From Oenanthe sinensis (taxonomy: Eukaryota > Streptophyta > Magnoliopsida > Apiales > Apiaceae), in NCBI GenBank assembly GCA_028671895.1, contig JAPMAC010000231.1:5854001-5918000 (forward strand): a stretch of 64,000 nt of DNA. The letters run 5' to 3'. Shown one piece after another: positions 24,531-38,127 of the stretch. Each line of letters begins with the position of its first letter. Positions within the stretch are counted from its first letter, which is position 1. Position numbers and translations under genes: made by a program. A model generated the notes under the pieces. It did no database searches. It had not been told where the DNA came from and saw only the letters and a program-made list of their open reading frames with translations.

Positions 24531-27500
24531 GTTTGAACGAGTCAAGAATGAAGCCTCAAATTGTTATGAATTGTTTTGATGTTTAAACGAGCCAATAATA
24601 CTCCTACAAGTGTTTACAAGTTGTTTCCATGTTCAAACGAGTCAAGAATGAAGCTATAAGTTATTTCCGAGTTCGAACGAGTCAAGAATGAAGCCTCAAA
24701 TTGTTATGAATGGTTTTCATGTTTAAACTAGCCGATAATGTTTCTACAAGAGTTTACAAGTTGTTTCCATGTTCAAACGAGTCAAGAATGAAGCTACAAG
24801 TTGTTTCCGAGTTTGAACGAGTCAATAATTAAGCCTCAAATTATTATGAATTGTTTTCATGTTGAAACGAGCCAATAATGTTCCCACAAGAGTTAACAAG
24901 TTGTTTCCTTGTTCAAACGAGTAAAGAATGAAGCTACAAGTTATTTCCGAGTTCGAACGATTCAATAATGAAACCTAAAATTGTTATGAATTGTTTTGAT
25001 GTTTAAACGAGCCAATAATGCTCCTAGAAGTGCTTTCAAGTTGTGTCCATGTTCAAACGAGTCAAGAATGAAGCTACAAGTTGATTCCGAGTTCGAACGA
25101 GTCAAGAATGAAGCCTCCAATTGTTATGAATTGTTTTGATGTTGAAACGAGCCAATAATGTTCCTACAAGAGTTTATAAGTTGTTTCTATGTTCAAACGA
25201 GTCAAGAACGAAGCTACAAGTTGTTTCCTAGTTCGAACGAGCTAAGAATTAAGCCTCAAATTGTTATGAATTCTTTTGATGTTGAAACGAGCCAATAATA
25301 TTCCTACAAGAGTTTACATGTTGTTTCCATGTTCAAACAAGTCAAGAATGAAGCAACATGTTGTTTCCTAGTTCGAACGAGCCAAGAAAGAAGCCTCAAA
25401 TTTTTATGAATTGTTTTGATGTTTAAATGGGCCAATAATGATCCTACAAGTGTTTATAAGTTGTTTTCATGTTCAAGCGAGGCAAGAATGAAGCTACACG
25501 CTGTTTCTGAGTTCAAATGAGTCAAGAATGAAGCCTCAAATTGTTATGAATTGTTTTGATGTTGAAACGAGCCAATAATGTTCCTACAAGAGTTTATAAG
25601 TTGTTTCTATGTTCAAACGAGTCACGAATGAAGCTACAAGTTGTTTCCTAGTTCGAACGAGCCAAAAATTAAGCCTCAAATTGTTATGAATTGTTTTGAT
25701 GTTGAAACGAGCCAATAATATTCCTACAAGAGTTTACATGTTGTTTCCATGTTCAAACAAGTCAAGAATGAAGCAACAAGTTATTTTCGAGTTCGAACGA
25801 GTCAAGAATGAAGCCTCAAATTGTTATGAATTGTTTTGATGTTTAAACGAGCCAATAATGCTCCTAGAAGTGCTTTCAAGTGGTGTCCGTATTCAAACGA
25901 GTCAAGAATGAATCTACAAATTGTTTCCATGTTCGAAAGAGTCAGGAATGAAGCCTCAAATTGTTATGAATTGTTCTGATGTTTAAACGAGCCAATAATG
26001 TTCCTACAAGTGTTTACAAGTTGTTTCCATGTTCAACCGAGTCAAGAATGAAGCTATAAGTTGTTTCCGAGTTCGAACGAGTCAAGAATGAAGCCTCAAA
26101 TTGTTACGAATTGTTTTTATGTTTAAACGAGGGAATTATACTCCTACAAGTGTTTACAAGTTGTTTCCATGTTCAAACGAGTCAAGAATGAATCTCCAAG
26201 TTGTTTCCGAGTTTGAACGAGCCAAGAATGAACCCTCAAATTGTTATGAATGGTTTTGATGTTTTAAACTAGCCAATAATGTTTCTACAAGAGTTTATAA
26301 GTTGATTCCATGTTCAAACGAGTCAAGAATGAAGCTACAAGTTATTTTCGAGTTCGAACGAGTCAAGAATGAAGCCTCAAATTGTTATGAATTGTTTTGA
26401 TGTTTAAACTAGCCAATAATGTTTCTACAAGAGTTTAGAAGTTGTTTTCATTTTCAAACGAGTCAAGAATGAAGCTACAAGTTGTTTCCGAGTTCGAACG
26501 AGTCAAGAATTAAGCCTCAAATTGTTATAAATTTTTTTGATGTTGAAACGAGCCAATAATATTCCTAAAAGAATCTACAAGTTGTTTCCGTATTTAAACG
26601 AGTCAAGAATGAAGCTACAAGTTATTTCCGAGTTCGAACGAGTCAAGAATGAAGCCTCAAATTGTTATGAATTGTTTTGATGTTTAAACGAGCCAATAAT
26701 ACTCCTACAAGTGTTTACAAGTTGTTTCCATGTTCAAACGAGTCAAGAATGAAGCTATAAGTTATTTCCGAGTTCGAACGAGTCAAGAATGAAGCCTCAA
26801 ATTGTTATGAATGGTTTTCATGTTTAAACTAGCCGATAATGTTTCTACAAGAGTTTACAAGTTGTTTCCATGTTCAAACGAGTCAAGAATGAAGCTACAA
26901 GTTGTTTCCGAGTTTGAACGAGTCAATAATTAAGCCTCAAATTATTATGAATTGTTTTCATGTTGAAACGAGCCAATAATGTTCCCACAAGAGTTAACAA
27001 GTTGTTTCCTTGTTCAAACGAGTAAAGAATGAAGCTACAAGTTATTTCCGAGTTCGAACGATTCAATAATGAAACCTAAAATTGTTATGAATTGTTTTGA
27101 TGTTTAAACGAGCCAATAATGCTCCTAGAAGTGCTTTCAAGTTGTGTCCATGTTCAAACGAGTCAAGAATGAAGCTACAAGTTGATTCCGAGTTCGAACG
27201 AGTCAAGAATGAAGCCTCCAATTGTTATGAATTGTTTTGATGTTGAAACGAGCCAATAATGTTCCTACAAGAGTTTATAAGTTGTTTCTATGTTCAAACG
27301 AGTCAAGAACGAAGCTACAAGTTGTTTCCTAGTTCGAACGAGCTAAGAATTAAGCCTCAAATTGTTATGAATTCTTTTGATGTTGAAACGAGCCAATAAT
27401 ATTCCTACAAGAGTTTACATGTTGTTTCCATGTTCAAACAAGTCAAGAATGAAGCAACATGTTGTTTCCTAGTTCGAACGAGCCAAGAAAGAAGCCTCAA

Positions 27501-28750
27501 ATTTTTATGAATTGTTTTGATGTTTAAATGGGCCAATAATGATCCTACAAGTGTTTATAAGTTGTTTTCATGTTCAAGCGAGGCAAGAATGAAGCTACAC
27601 GCTGTTTCTGAGTTCAAATGAGTCAAGAATGAAGCCTCAAATTGTTATGAATTGTTTTGATGTTGAAACGAGCCAATAATGTTCCTACAAGAGTTTATAA
27701 GTTGTTTCTATGTTCAAACGAGTCACGAATGAAGCTACAAGTTGTTTCCTAGTTCGAACGAGCCAAAAATTAAGCCTCAAATTGTTATGAATTGTTTTGA
27801 TGTTGAAACGAGCCAATAATATTCCTACAAGAGTTTACATGTTGTTTCCATGTTCAAACAAGTCAAGAATGAAGCAACAAGTTATTTTCGAGTTCGAACG
27901 AGTCAAGAATGAAGCCTCAAATTGTTATGAATTGTTTTGATGTTTAAACGAGCCAATAATGCTCCTAGAAGTGCTTTCAAGTGGTGTCCGTATTCAAACG
28001 AGTCAAGAATGAATCTACAAATTGTTTCCATGTTCGAAAGAGTCAGGAATGAAGCCTCAAATTGTTATGAATTGTTCTGATGTTTAAACGAGCCAATAAT
28101 GTTCCTACAAGTGTTTACAAGTTGTTTCCATGTTCAACCGAGTCAAGAATGAAGCTATAAGTTGTTTCCGAGTTCGAACGAGTCAAGAATGAAGCCTCAA
28201 ATTGTTACGAATTGTTTTTATGTTTAAACGAGGGAATTATACTCCTACAAGTGTTTACAAGTTGTTTCCATGTTCAAACGAGTCAAGAATGAATCTCCAA
28301 GTTGTTTCCGAGTTTGAACGAGCCAAGAATGAACCCTCAAATTGTTATGAATGGTTTTGATGTTTTAAACTAGCCAATAATGTTTCTACAAGAGTTTATA
28401 AGTTGATTCCATGTTCAAACGAGTCAAGAATGAAGCTACAAGTTATTTTCGAGTTCGAACGAGTCAAGAATGAAGCCTCAAATTGTTATGAATTGTTTTG
28501 ATGTTTAAACTAGCCAATAATGTTTCTACAAGAGTTTACAAGTTGTTTTCATTTTCAAACGAGTCAAGAATGAAGCTACAAGTTGTTTCCGAGTTCGAAC
28601 GAGTCAAGAATTAAGCCTCAAATTGTTATAAATTTTTTTGATGTTGAAACGAGCCAATAATATTCCTAAAAGAATCTACAAGTTGTTTCCGTATTTAAAC
28701 GAGTCAAGAATGAAGCTACAAGTTATTTCCGAGTTCGAACGAGTCAAGAA
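24531..28750 (+). repeat. 2101-bp tandem duplication (15 monomers plus 1), two copies
   Basis: The TAGAAGTGCTTTCAAG marker at 25024 recurs at 27125, a lag of 2101. The first copy runs from about 24550 to 26650 and the second to about 28750. The copies match almost base for base when read in parallel; the visible difference is GAGTTTAGAAG (about 26432) versus GAGTTTACAAG (about 28532). The left end is defined because sequence before 26640 matches sequence before 28740 (GTATTTAAACGAG) but not sequence before 24540. The near identity points to a recent unequal exchange, or to an assembly duplication. Confidence 0.88.
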
Positions 28751-30132
28751 TGAAGCCTCAAATTGTTATGAATTGTTTTGATGTTTAAACGAGCCAATAA
28801 TGCTCCTGGGAGTGTTTACAAGTTGTTTCCATGTTCAAACGAGTCAAGAATGAAGCTATAAGTTATTTCCGAGTTCGAACGAGTCAAGAATGAAGCCTCA
28901 AATTGTTATAAATGGTTTTGATGTTTAAACTAGCCAATAATGTTTCTACAAGAGTTTACAAGTTGTTTTCATTTTCAAACGAGTCAAGAATGAAGCTACA
29001 AGTTGTTTCCGAGTTCGAACGAGTCAAGAATTAAGCCTCAAATTGTTATGAATTGTTTTCAGGTTGAAACGAGCCAATAATGTTCCTAAAAGAATTTACA
29101 AGTTGTTTCCATGTTTAAACGAGTCAAGAATGAAGCTACAAGTTATTTCCGAGTTCGAACGAGTCAAGAATGAAGCCTCAAATTGTTATGAATTGTTTTG
29201 ATGTTTAAACTAGCCAATAATGTTTCTAAAAGAGTTTACAAATTGTTTCCATGTTCAAACGAGTCAAGAATGAAGCTACATGTTGTTTCCGAGTTCGAAC
29301 GAGTCAAGAATGAAGCCTCAAATTGTTATGAATTGTTTTGATGTTTAAACGAGCCAATAATGCTCCTAGGAGTGTTTACAAGTTGTTTCCATGTTCAAAC
29401 GAGTCAAGAATGAAGCTACAAGTTATTTTCGAGTTTGAACGAGTCAAGAATGAAGCCTCAAATTGTTATGAATTGTTTTAATGTTTAAACGAGCCAATAA
29501 TACTCCTACAAGTGTTTACAAGTTGTTTCCATGTTCAAACGAGTCAAGAATGAAGCTATAAGTTATTTCCGAGTTCGAACGAGTCAAGAATGAAGCCTCA
29601 AATTGTTATGAATGGTTTTAATGTTTAAACTAGCCGATAATATTTCTGCAAGAGTTTACAAGTTGTTTCCATGTTCAAACGAGTCAAGAATGAAGCTACA
29701 AGTTGTTTCCGAGTTTGAACGAGTCAAGAATTAAGCCTTAAATTGTTATGAATTGTTTTCATGTTGAAACGAGCCAATAATGTTCCCACAAGAGTTAACA
29801 AGTTGTTTCCATGTTCAAACGAGTAAAGAATGAAGCTACAAGTTGTTTCTGAGTTCGAACGAGTCAAAATGAAGCCTCAAATTGTTATGAATTATTTTGA
29901 TGTTTAAATGAGCCAATAATGCTCCTACAAGTGTTTTCTAGTAGTTTCCATGTTCTAACGAGTCAAGAATGAAGCTACAAGTTGTTTCCGAGTTCGAACG
30001 AGTCAAGAATTAAGCCTTAAATTGTTATGAATTGTTTTCATGTTGAAACGAGCCAATAATGTTCCCACAAGAGTTAACAAGTTGTGTCCATGTTCAAACG
30101 AGTCAAGAATGAAGCTACAAGATGTTTCCGAG

Positions 30133-30241
30133 TTCGAACGAGTCAAGAATGAAGCCTCAAATTGTTATGAATTGTTTTGATGTTTAAACGAGCCAATAAT
30201 GTTCTTACAAGAGTTTACATGTTGTTTCCATGTTCAGACAG
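30133..30241 (+). repeat. 109-bp short monomer with collapsed subunit C (first of six)
   Basis: Subunit C is reduced from 40 bp to TTCAGACAG, a 31-bp deletion, so the next TTCGAACGAG starts after 109 bp instead of 140. Others with the same breakpoint are at 33321-33429, 37070-37178, 38019-38127, 40228-40336 and 41456-41564. The first four carry TTCAGACAG; the last two carry TTCAAACAG. Confidence 0.92.
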
Positions 30242-33200
30242 TTCGAACGAGTCAAGAATGAAGCCTCAAATTGTTATAAATTGTTTTGATGTTTAAACGA
30301 GCCAATAATGTTCCTACAAGAGTTTACATGTTGTTTCCATGTTCAAACAAGTCAAGAATGAAGCTACAAGTTGTTTCCGAGTTCGAACGAGTCAAGAATG
30401 AAGCCTCAAATTGTTCTGAAATGTTTTGATGTTTAAACGAGCCAATAATGTTCCTACATGAGTTTACATGTTGTTTCCATGTTCAAACGAGCCAAGAATG
30501 AAGCTACAAGTTGTTTCCGAGTTCGAACGAGCCAAGAATGAAGCCTCAAATTGTTAAGAATTGTTTTGATGTTTAAACGAGCCAATAATGCTCCTAGGAG
30601 TGTTTACAAGTTGTTTCCATGTTCAAACGAGTCAAGAATGAAGCTACAAGTTATTTTCGAGTTTGAACGAGTCAAGAATGAAGCCTCAAATTGTTATGAA
30701 TTGTTTTGATGTTTAAACGAGCCAATAATACTCCTACAAGTGTTTACAAGTTGTTTCCATGTTCAAACGAGTCAAGAATGAAGCTATAAGTTATTTCCGA
30801 GTTCGAACGAGTCAAGAATGAAGCCTCAAATTGTTATGAATGGTTTTAATGTTTAAACTAGCCGATAATGTTTCTGCAAGAGTTTACAAGTTGTTTCCAT
30901 GTTCAAACGAGTCAAGAATGAAGCTACAAGTTGTTTCCGAGTTTGAACGAGTCAATAATTAAGCCTCAAATTATTATGAATTGTTTTCATGTTGAAACGA
31001 GCCAATAATGTTCCCACAAGAGTTAACAAGTTGTTTCCTTGTTCAAACGAGTAAAGAATGAAGCTATAAGTTATTTCCGAGTTCGAACGATTCAATAATG
31101 AAACCTAAAATTGTTATGAATTGTTTTGATGTTTAAACGAGCCAATAATGCTCCTAGAAGTGCTTTCAAGTTGTGTCCATGTTCAAACGAGTCAAGAATG
31201 AAGCTACAAGTTGTTTCCGAGTTCGAACGAGTCAAGAATGAAGCCTCCAATTGTTATGAATTGTTTTGATGTTGAAACGAGCCAATAATGTTCCTACAAG
31301 AGTTTATAAGTTGTTTCTATGTTCAAAAGAGTCAAGAATGAAGCTACAAGTTGTTTCCTAGTTCGAACGAGCCAAGAAAGAAGCCTCAAATTGTTATGAA
31401 TTCTTTTGATGTTGAAACGAGCCAATAATATTCCTACAAGAGTTTACATGTTGTTTCCATGTTCAAACAAGTCAAGAATGAAGCAACAAGTTGTTTCCTA
31501 GTTCGAACGAGCCAAGAAAGAAGCCTCAAATTTTTATGAATTGTTTTGATGTTTAAACGGGCCAATAATGATCCTACAAGTGTTTATAAGTTGTTTTCAT
31601 GTTCAAGCGAGGCAAGAATGAAGCTACACGCTGTTTCCGAGTTCAAATGAGTCAAGAATGAAGCCTCAAATTGTTATGAATTGTTTTGATGTTGAAACGA
31701 GCCAATAATGTTCCTACAAGAGTTTATAAGTTGTTTCTATGTTCAAACGAGTCAAGAATGAAGCTACAAATTGTTTCCTAGTTCGAACGAGCCAAAAATT
31801 AAGCCTCAAATTGTTATGAGTTGTTTTGATGTTGAAACGAGCCAATAATATTCCTACAAGAGTTTACATGTTGTTTCCATGTTCAAACAAGTCAAGAATG
31901 AAGCAACAAGTTATTTTCGAGTTCGAACGAGTCAAGAATGAAGCCTCAAATTGTTATGAATTGTTTTAATGTTTAAACGAGCCAATAATGCTCCTAGAAG
32001 TGCTTTCAAGTTGTGTCCGTGTTCAAAAGAGTCAAGAATGAATCTACAAATTGTTTCCATGTTCGAAAGAGTCAAGAATGAAGCCTCAAATTGTTATGAA
32101 TTGTTCTGATGTTTAAACGAGCCAATAATGTTCCTACAAGTGTTTACAAGTTGTTTCCATGTTCAACCGAGTCAAGAATGAAGCTATAAGTTGTTTCCGA
32201 GTTCGAACGAGTCAAGAATGAAGCCTCAAATAGTTACGAATTGTTTTTATGTTTAAACGAGGGAATTATACTCCTACAAGTGTTTACAAGTTGTTTCCAT
32301 GTTCAAACGAGCCAAGAATGAAGCTACAAGTTGTTTCCGAGTTCGAACGAGCCAAGAATGAAGCCTCAAATTGTTAAGAATTGTTTTGATGTTTAAACGA
32401 GCCAATAATGCTCCTAGGAGTGTTTACAAGTTGTTTCCATGTTCAAACGAGTCAAGAATGAAGCTACAAGTTATTTTCGAGTTTGAACGAGTCAAGAATG
32501 AAGCCTCAAATTGTTATGAATTGTTTTGATGTTTAAACGAGCCAATAATACTCCTACAAGTGTTTACAAGTTGTTTCCATGTTCAAACGAGTCAAGAATG
32601 AAGCTACAAGTTATTTTCGAGTTTGAACGAGTCAAGAATGAAGCCTCAAATTGTTATGAATTGTTTTGATGTTTAAACGAGCCAATAATACTCCTACAAG
32701 TGTTTACAAGTTGTTTCCATGTTCAAACGAGTCAAGAATGAAGCTATAAGTTATTTCCGAGTTCGAACGAGTCAAGAATGAAGCCTCAAATTGTTATGAA
32801 TGGTTTTAATGTTTAAACTAGCCGATAATGTTTCTACAAGAGTTTACAAGTTGTTTCCATGTTCAAACGAGTCAAGAATGAAGCTACAAGTTGTTTCCGA
32901 GTTCGAACGAGTCAAGAATTAAGCCTTAAATTGTTATGAATTGTTTTCATGTTGAAACGAGCCAATAATGTTCCCACAAGAGTTAACAAGTTGTTTCCAT
33001 GTTCAAACGAGTAAAGAATGAAGCTACAAGTTGTTTCCGAGTTCGAACGAGTCAAAATGAAGCCTCAAATTGTTATGAATTATTTTGATGTTTAAAAGAG
33101 CCAATAATGCTCCTACAAGTGTTTTCTAGTAGTTTCCATGTTCTAACGAGTCAAGAATGAAGCTACAAGTTGTTTCCGAGTTCGAACGAGTCAAGAATTA

Positions 33201-33320
33201 AGCCTTAAATTGTTATGAATTGTTTTTATGTTGAAACGAGCCAATAATGTTCCCACAAGAGTTAACAAGTTGTGTCCATGTTCAAACGAGTCAAGAATGA
33301 AGCTACAAGATGTTTCCGAG

Positions 33321-33429
33321 TTCGAACGAGTCAAGAATGAAGCCTCAAATTGTTATGAATTGTTTTGATGTTTAAACGAGCCAATAATGTTCTTACAAGA
33401 GTTTACATGTTATTTCCATGTTCAGACAG
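33321..33429 (+). repeat. 109-bp short monomer with collapsed subunit C
   Basis: This has the same 31-bp deletion and the same TTCAGACAG remnant as the one at 30133, as expected from the 3048-bp-lag block duplication. Confidence 0.92.
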
Positions 33430-35360
33430 TTCGAACGAGTCAAGAATGATGCCTCAAATTGTTATAAATTGTTTTGATGTTTAAACGAGCCAATAATGTT
33501 CCTACCAGAGTTTACATGTTGTTTCCATGTTCAAACAAGTCAAGAATGAAGCTACAAGTTGTTTCCGAGTTCGAACGAGTCAAGAATGAAGCCTCAAATT
33601 GTTCTGAAATGTTTTGATGTTTAAACGAGCCAATAATGCTCCTAGGAGTGTTTACAAGTTGTTTCCATGTTCAAACGAGTCAAGAATGAAGCTACAAGTT
33701 ATTTTCGAGTTTGAACGAGTCAAGAATGAAGCCTCAAATTGTTATGAATTGTTTTGATGTTTAAACGAGCCAATAATACTCCTACAAGTGTTTACAAGTT
33801 GTTTCCATGTTCAAACGAGTCAAGAATGAAGCTATAAGTTATTTCCGAGTTCGAACGAGTCAAGAATGAAGCCTCAAATTGTTATGAATGGTTTTAATGT
33901 TTAAACTAGCCGATAATGTTTCTACAAGAGTTTACAAGTTGTTTCCATGTTCAAACGAGTCAAGAATGAAGCTACAAGTTGTTTCCGAGTTTGAACGAGT
34001 CAATAATTAAGCCTCAAATTATTATGAATTGTTTTCATGTTGAAACGAGCCAATAATGTTCCCACAAGAGTTAACAAGTTGTTTCCTTGTTCAAACGAGT
34101 AAAGAATGAAGCTATAAGTTATTTCCGAGTTCGAACGATTCAATAATGAAACCTAGAATTGTTATGAATTGTTTTGATGTTTAAACGAGCCAATAATGCT
34201 CCTAGAAGTGCTTTCAAGTTGTGTCCATGTTCAAACGAGTCAAGAATGAAGCTACAAGTTGTTTCCGAGTTCGAACGAGTCAAGAATGAAGCCTCCAATT
34301 GTTATGAATTGTTTTGATGTTGAAACGAGCCAATAATGTTCCTACAAGAGTTTATAAGTTGTTTCTATGTTCAAACGAGTCAAGAATGAAGCTACAAGTT
34401 GTTTCCTAGTTCGAACGAGCCAAGAATTAAGCCTCAAATTGTTATGAATTCCTTTGATGTTGAAACGAGCCAATAATATTCCTACAAGAGTTTACATGTT
34501 GTTTCCATGTTCAAACAAGTCAAGAATGAAGCAACAAGTTGTTTCCTAGTTCGAACGAGCCAAGAAAGAAGCCTCAAATTTTTATGAATTGTTTTGATGT
34601 TTAAACGGGCCAATAATGATCCTACAAGTGTTTATAAGTTGTTTTCATGTTCAAGCGAGGCAAGAATGAAGCTACACGCTGTTTCCGAGTTCAAATGAGT
34701 CAAGAATGAAGCCTCAAATTGTTATGAATTGTTTTGATGTTGAAACGAGCCAATAATGTTCCTACAAGAGTTTATAAGTTGTTTCTATGTTCAAACGAGT
34801 CAAGAATGAAGCTACAAATTGTTTCCTACTTCGAACGAGCCAAAAATTAAGCCTCAAATTGTTATGAGTTGTTTTGATGTTGAAACGAGCCAATAATATT
34901 CCTACAAGAGTTTACATGTTGTTTCCATGTTCAAACAAGTCAAGAATGAAGCAACAAGTTATTTTCGAGTTCGAACGAGTCAAGAATGAAGCCTCAAATT
35001 GTTATGAATTGTTTTGATGTTTAAACGAGCCAATAATGCTCCTAGAAGTGCTTTCAAGTTGTGTCCGTGTTCAAACGAGTCAAGAATGAATCTACAAATT
35101 GTTTCCATGTTCGAAAGAGTCAAGAATGAAGCCTCAAATTGTTATGAATTGTTCTGATGTTTAAACGAGCCAATAATATTCCTACAAGTGTTTACAAGTT
35201 GTTTCCATGTTCAACCGAGTCAAGAATGAAGCTATAAGTTGTTTCCGAGTTCGAACGAGTCAAGAATGAAGCCTCAAATAGTTACGAATTGTTTTTATGT
35301 TTAAACGAGGGAATTATACTCCTACAAGTGTTTACAAGTTGTTTCCATGTTCAAACGAGT

Positions 35361-36780
35361 CAAGAATGAATCTCCAAGTTGTTCCCGAGTTTGAACGAGC
35401 CAAGAATGAACCCTCAAATTGTTATGAATGGTTTTGATGTTTTAAACTAGCCAATAATGTTTCTACAAGAGTTTATAAGTTGATTCCATGTTCAAACGAG
35501 TCAAGAATGAAGCTACAAGTTATTTTCGAGTTCGAACGAGTCAAGAATGAAGCCTCAAATTGTTATGAATTGTTTTGATGTTTAAACGAGCCAATAATGC
35601 TCCTAGGAGTGTTTACAAGTTGTTTCCATGTTCAAACGAGTCAAGAATGAAGCTATAAGTTATTTCCGAGTTCGAACGAGTCAAGAATGAAGCTACAAAT
35701 TGTTATGAATTTTTTTGATGTTGAAACGAGCCAATAATATTCCTAAAAGAATCTACAAGTTGTTTCCGTATTTAAACGAGTCAAGAATGTAGCTACAAGT
35801 TATTTCCGAGTTCGAACGAGTCAAGAATGAAGCCTCAAATTGTTATGAATTGTTTTGATGTTTAAACTAGCCAATAATGTTTCTAAAAGAGTTTACAAAT
35901 TGTTTTCATTTTCAAACGAGTCAAGAATGAAGCTACAAGTTGTTTCCGAGTTCGAACGAGTCAAGAATTAAGCCTCAAATTGTTATGAATTTTTTTGATG
36001 TTGAAACGAGCCAATAATATTCCTAAAAGAATCTACAAGTTGTTTCCGTATTTAAACGAGTCAAGAATGAAGCTACAAGTTATTTCCGAGTTCGAACGAG
36101 TCAAGAATGAAGCCTCAAATTGTTATAAATGGTTTTGATGTTTAAACTAGCCAATAATGTTTTTACAAGAGTTTACAAGTTGTTTTCATTTTCAAACGAG
36201 TCAAGAATGAAGCTACAAGTTGTTTCCGAGTTCGAACGAGTCAAGAATTAAGCCTCAAATTGTTATGAATTTTTTTGATGTTGAAACGAGCCAATAATAT
36301 TCCTAAAAGAATCTACAAGTTGTTTCCGTATTTAAACGAGTCAAGAATGAAGCTACAAGTTATTTCCGAGTTCGAACGAGTCAAGAATGAAGCCTCAAAT
36401 TGTTATGAATTGTTTTGATGTTTAAACTAGCCAATAATGTTTCTAAAAGAGTTTACAAATTGTTTCCATGTTCAAACGAGTCAAGAATGAAGCTACATGT
36501 TGTTTCCGAGTTCGAACGAGTCAAGAATTAACCCTTAAATTGTTATAAATTGTTTTCATGTTGAAACGAGCCAATAATGTTCCCACAAGAGTTAACAAGT
36601 TGTTTCCATGTTCAAACGAGTAAAGAATGAAGCTACAAGTTGTTTCCGAGTTCGAACGATTCAAAATGAATCCTCAAATTGTTATGAATTATTTTGATGT
36701 TTAAATGAGCCAATAATGCTCCTACAAGTGTTTTCTAGTAGTTTCCATGTTCTAACGAGTCAAGAATGAAGCTACAAGTT
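35361..36780 (+). repeat. Satellite sub-zone with a 280-bp dimer repeated three times
   Basis: The word ATCTACAAGTTGTTTCCGTA occurs at 35751, 36031 and 36311, exactly 280 bp apart, so a two-monomer unit is present in three copies (about 35700-36420). The same word occurs at about 26571 and 28672 in the 2101-bp duplication, so this is a locally amplified pair from that family. Monomers with TTAAGCCTTAAATTG follow. Confidence 0.85.
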
Positions 36781-37069
36781 GTTTCCGAGTTCGAACGAGT
36801 CAAGAATTAAGCCTTATATTGTTATGAATTGTTTTCATGTTGAAACGAGCCAATAATGTTCCCACAAGAGTTAACAAGTTGTGTCCATGTTCAAACGAGT
36901 CAAGAATGAAGCTACAAGTTGTTTCCGAGTTCGAACGAGTCAAGAATGAAGCCTCAAATTGTTATGAATGGTTTTGATGTTTAAACTAGCCAATAATGCT
37001 CCTACAAGTGTTTACTAGTTGTTTCCATGTTCAAACGAGTCAAGAATGAAGCTACAAGTTGTTTCCGAG

Positions 37070-37178
37070 TTCGAACGAGTCAAGAATGAAGCCTCAAATT
37101 GTTATGAATTGTTTTGATGTTTAAACGAGCCAATAATGTTCTTACAAGAGTTTACATGTTGTTTCCATGTTCAGACAG
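37070..37178 (+). repeat. 109-bp short monomer with collapsed subunit C
   Basis: It carries the TTCAGACAG remnant of subunit C and is the first of the pair related by the 949-bp duplication. Confidence 0.92.
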
Positions 37179-38018
37179 TTCGAACGAGTCAAGAATGAAG
37201 CCTCAAATTGTTATAAATTGTTTTGATGTTTAAACGAGCCAATAATGTTCCTACAAGAGTTTACATGTTGTTTCCATGTTCAAACAAGTCAAGAATGAAG
37301 CTACAAGTTGTTTCCGAGTTTGAACGAGTCAAGAATGAAGCCTCAAATTGTTCTGAAATGTTTTGATGTTTAAACGAGTCAATAATGTTCCTACATGAGT
37401 TTACATGTTGTTTCCATGTTCAAACGAGCCAAGAATGAAGCTACAAGTTGTTTCCGAGTTCGAACGAGCCAAGAATGAAGCCTCAAATTGTTAAGAATTG
37501 TTTTGATGTTTAAACGAGCCAATAATGCTCCTAGGAGTGTTTACAAGTTGTTTCCATGTTCAAACGAGTCAAGAATGAAGCTATAAGTTATTTCCGAGTT
37601 CGAACGAGTCAAGAATGAAGCCTCAAATTGTTATAAATGGTTTTGATGTTTAAACTAGCCAATAATGTTTCTACAAGAGTTTACAAGTTGTTTTCATTTT
37701 CAAACGAGTCAAGAATGAAGCTACAAGTTGTTTCCGAGTTCGAACGAGTCAAGAATTAAGCCTTAAATTGTTATGAATTGTTTTCATGTTGAAACGAGCC
37801 AATAATGTTCCCACAAGAGTTAACAAGTTGTGTCCATGTTCAAACGAGTCAAGAATGAAGCTACAAGTTGTTTCCGAGTTCGAACGAGTCAAGAATGAAG
37901 CCTCAAATTGTTATGAATGGTTTTGATGTTTAAACTAGCCAATAATGCTCCTACAAGTGTTTACTAGTAGTTTCCATGTTCAAACGAGTCAAGAATGAAG
38001 CTACAAGTTGTTTCCGAG

Positions 38019-38127
38019 TTCGAACGAGTCAAGAATGAAGCCTCAAATTGTTATGAATTGTTTTGATGTTTAAACGAGCCAATAATGTTCTTACAAGAGT
38101 TTACATGTTGTTTCCATGTTCAGACAG
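38019..38127 (+). repeat. 109-bp short monomer with collapsed subunit C
   Basis: It carries the TTCAGACAG remnant of subunit C and is the second of the pair related by the 949-bp duplication. Confidence 0.92.

Larger units (their letters stand above)
28751..35360 (+). repeat. Higher-order repeat 2 continued: two blocks at a lag of about 3048 bp
   Basis: The word CTCCTAGGAG at 29363 and 30591 recurs at 32411 and 33639 (lag 3048), and the TAGAAGTGCTTTCAAG monomer at 31154 recurs at 34203 (lag 3049). The blocks are not co-linear throughout. The second has an extra monomer at about 32470-32750, where the TTATTTTCGAGTTTGAAC type occurs twice in a row, and lacks the CATGAGTTTACATG monomer present at about 30460. 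These one-monomer differences cancel out, which is why the overall lag is unchanged. Each block contains one 109-bp short monomer. Confidence 0.82.
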
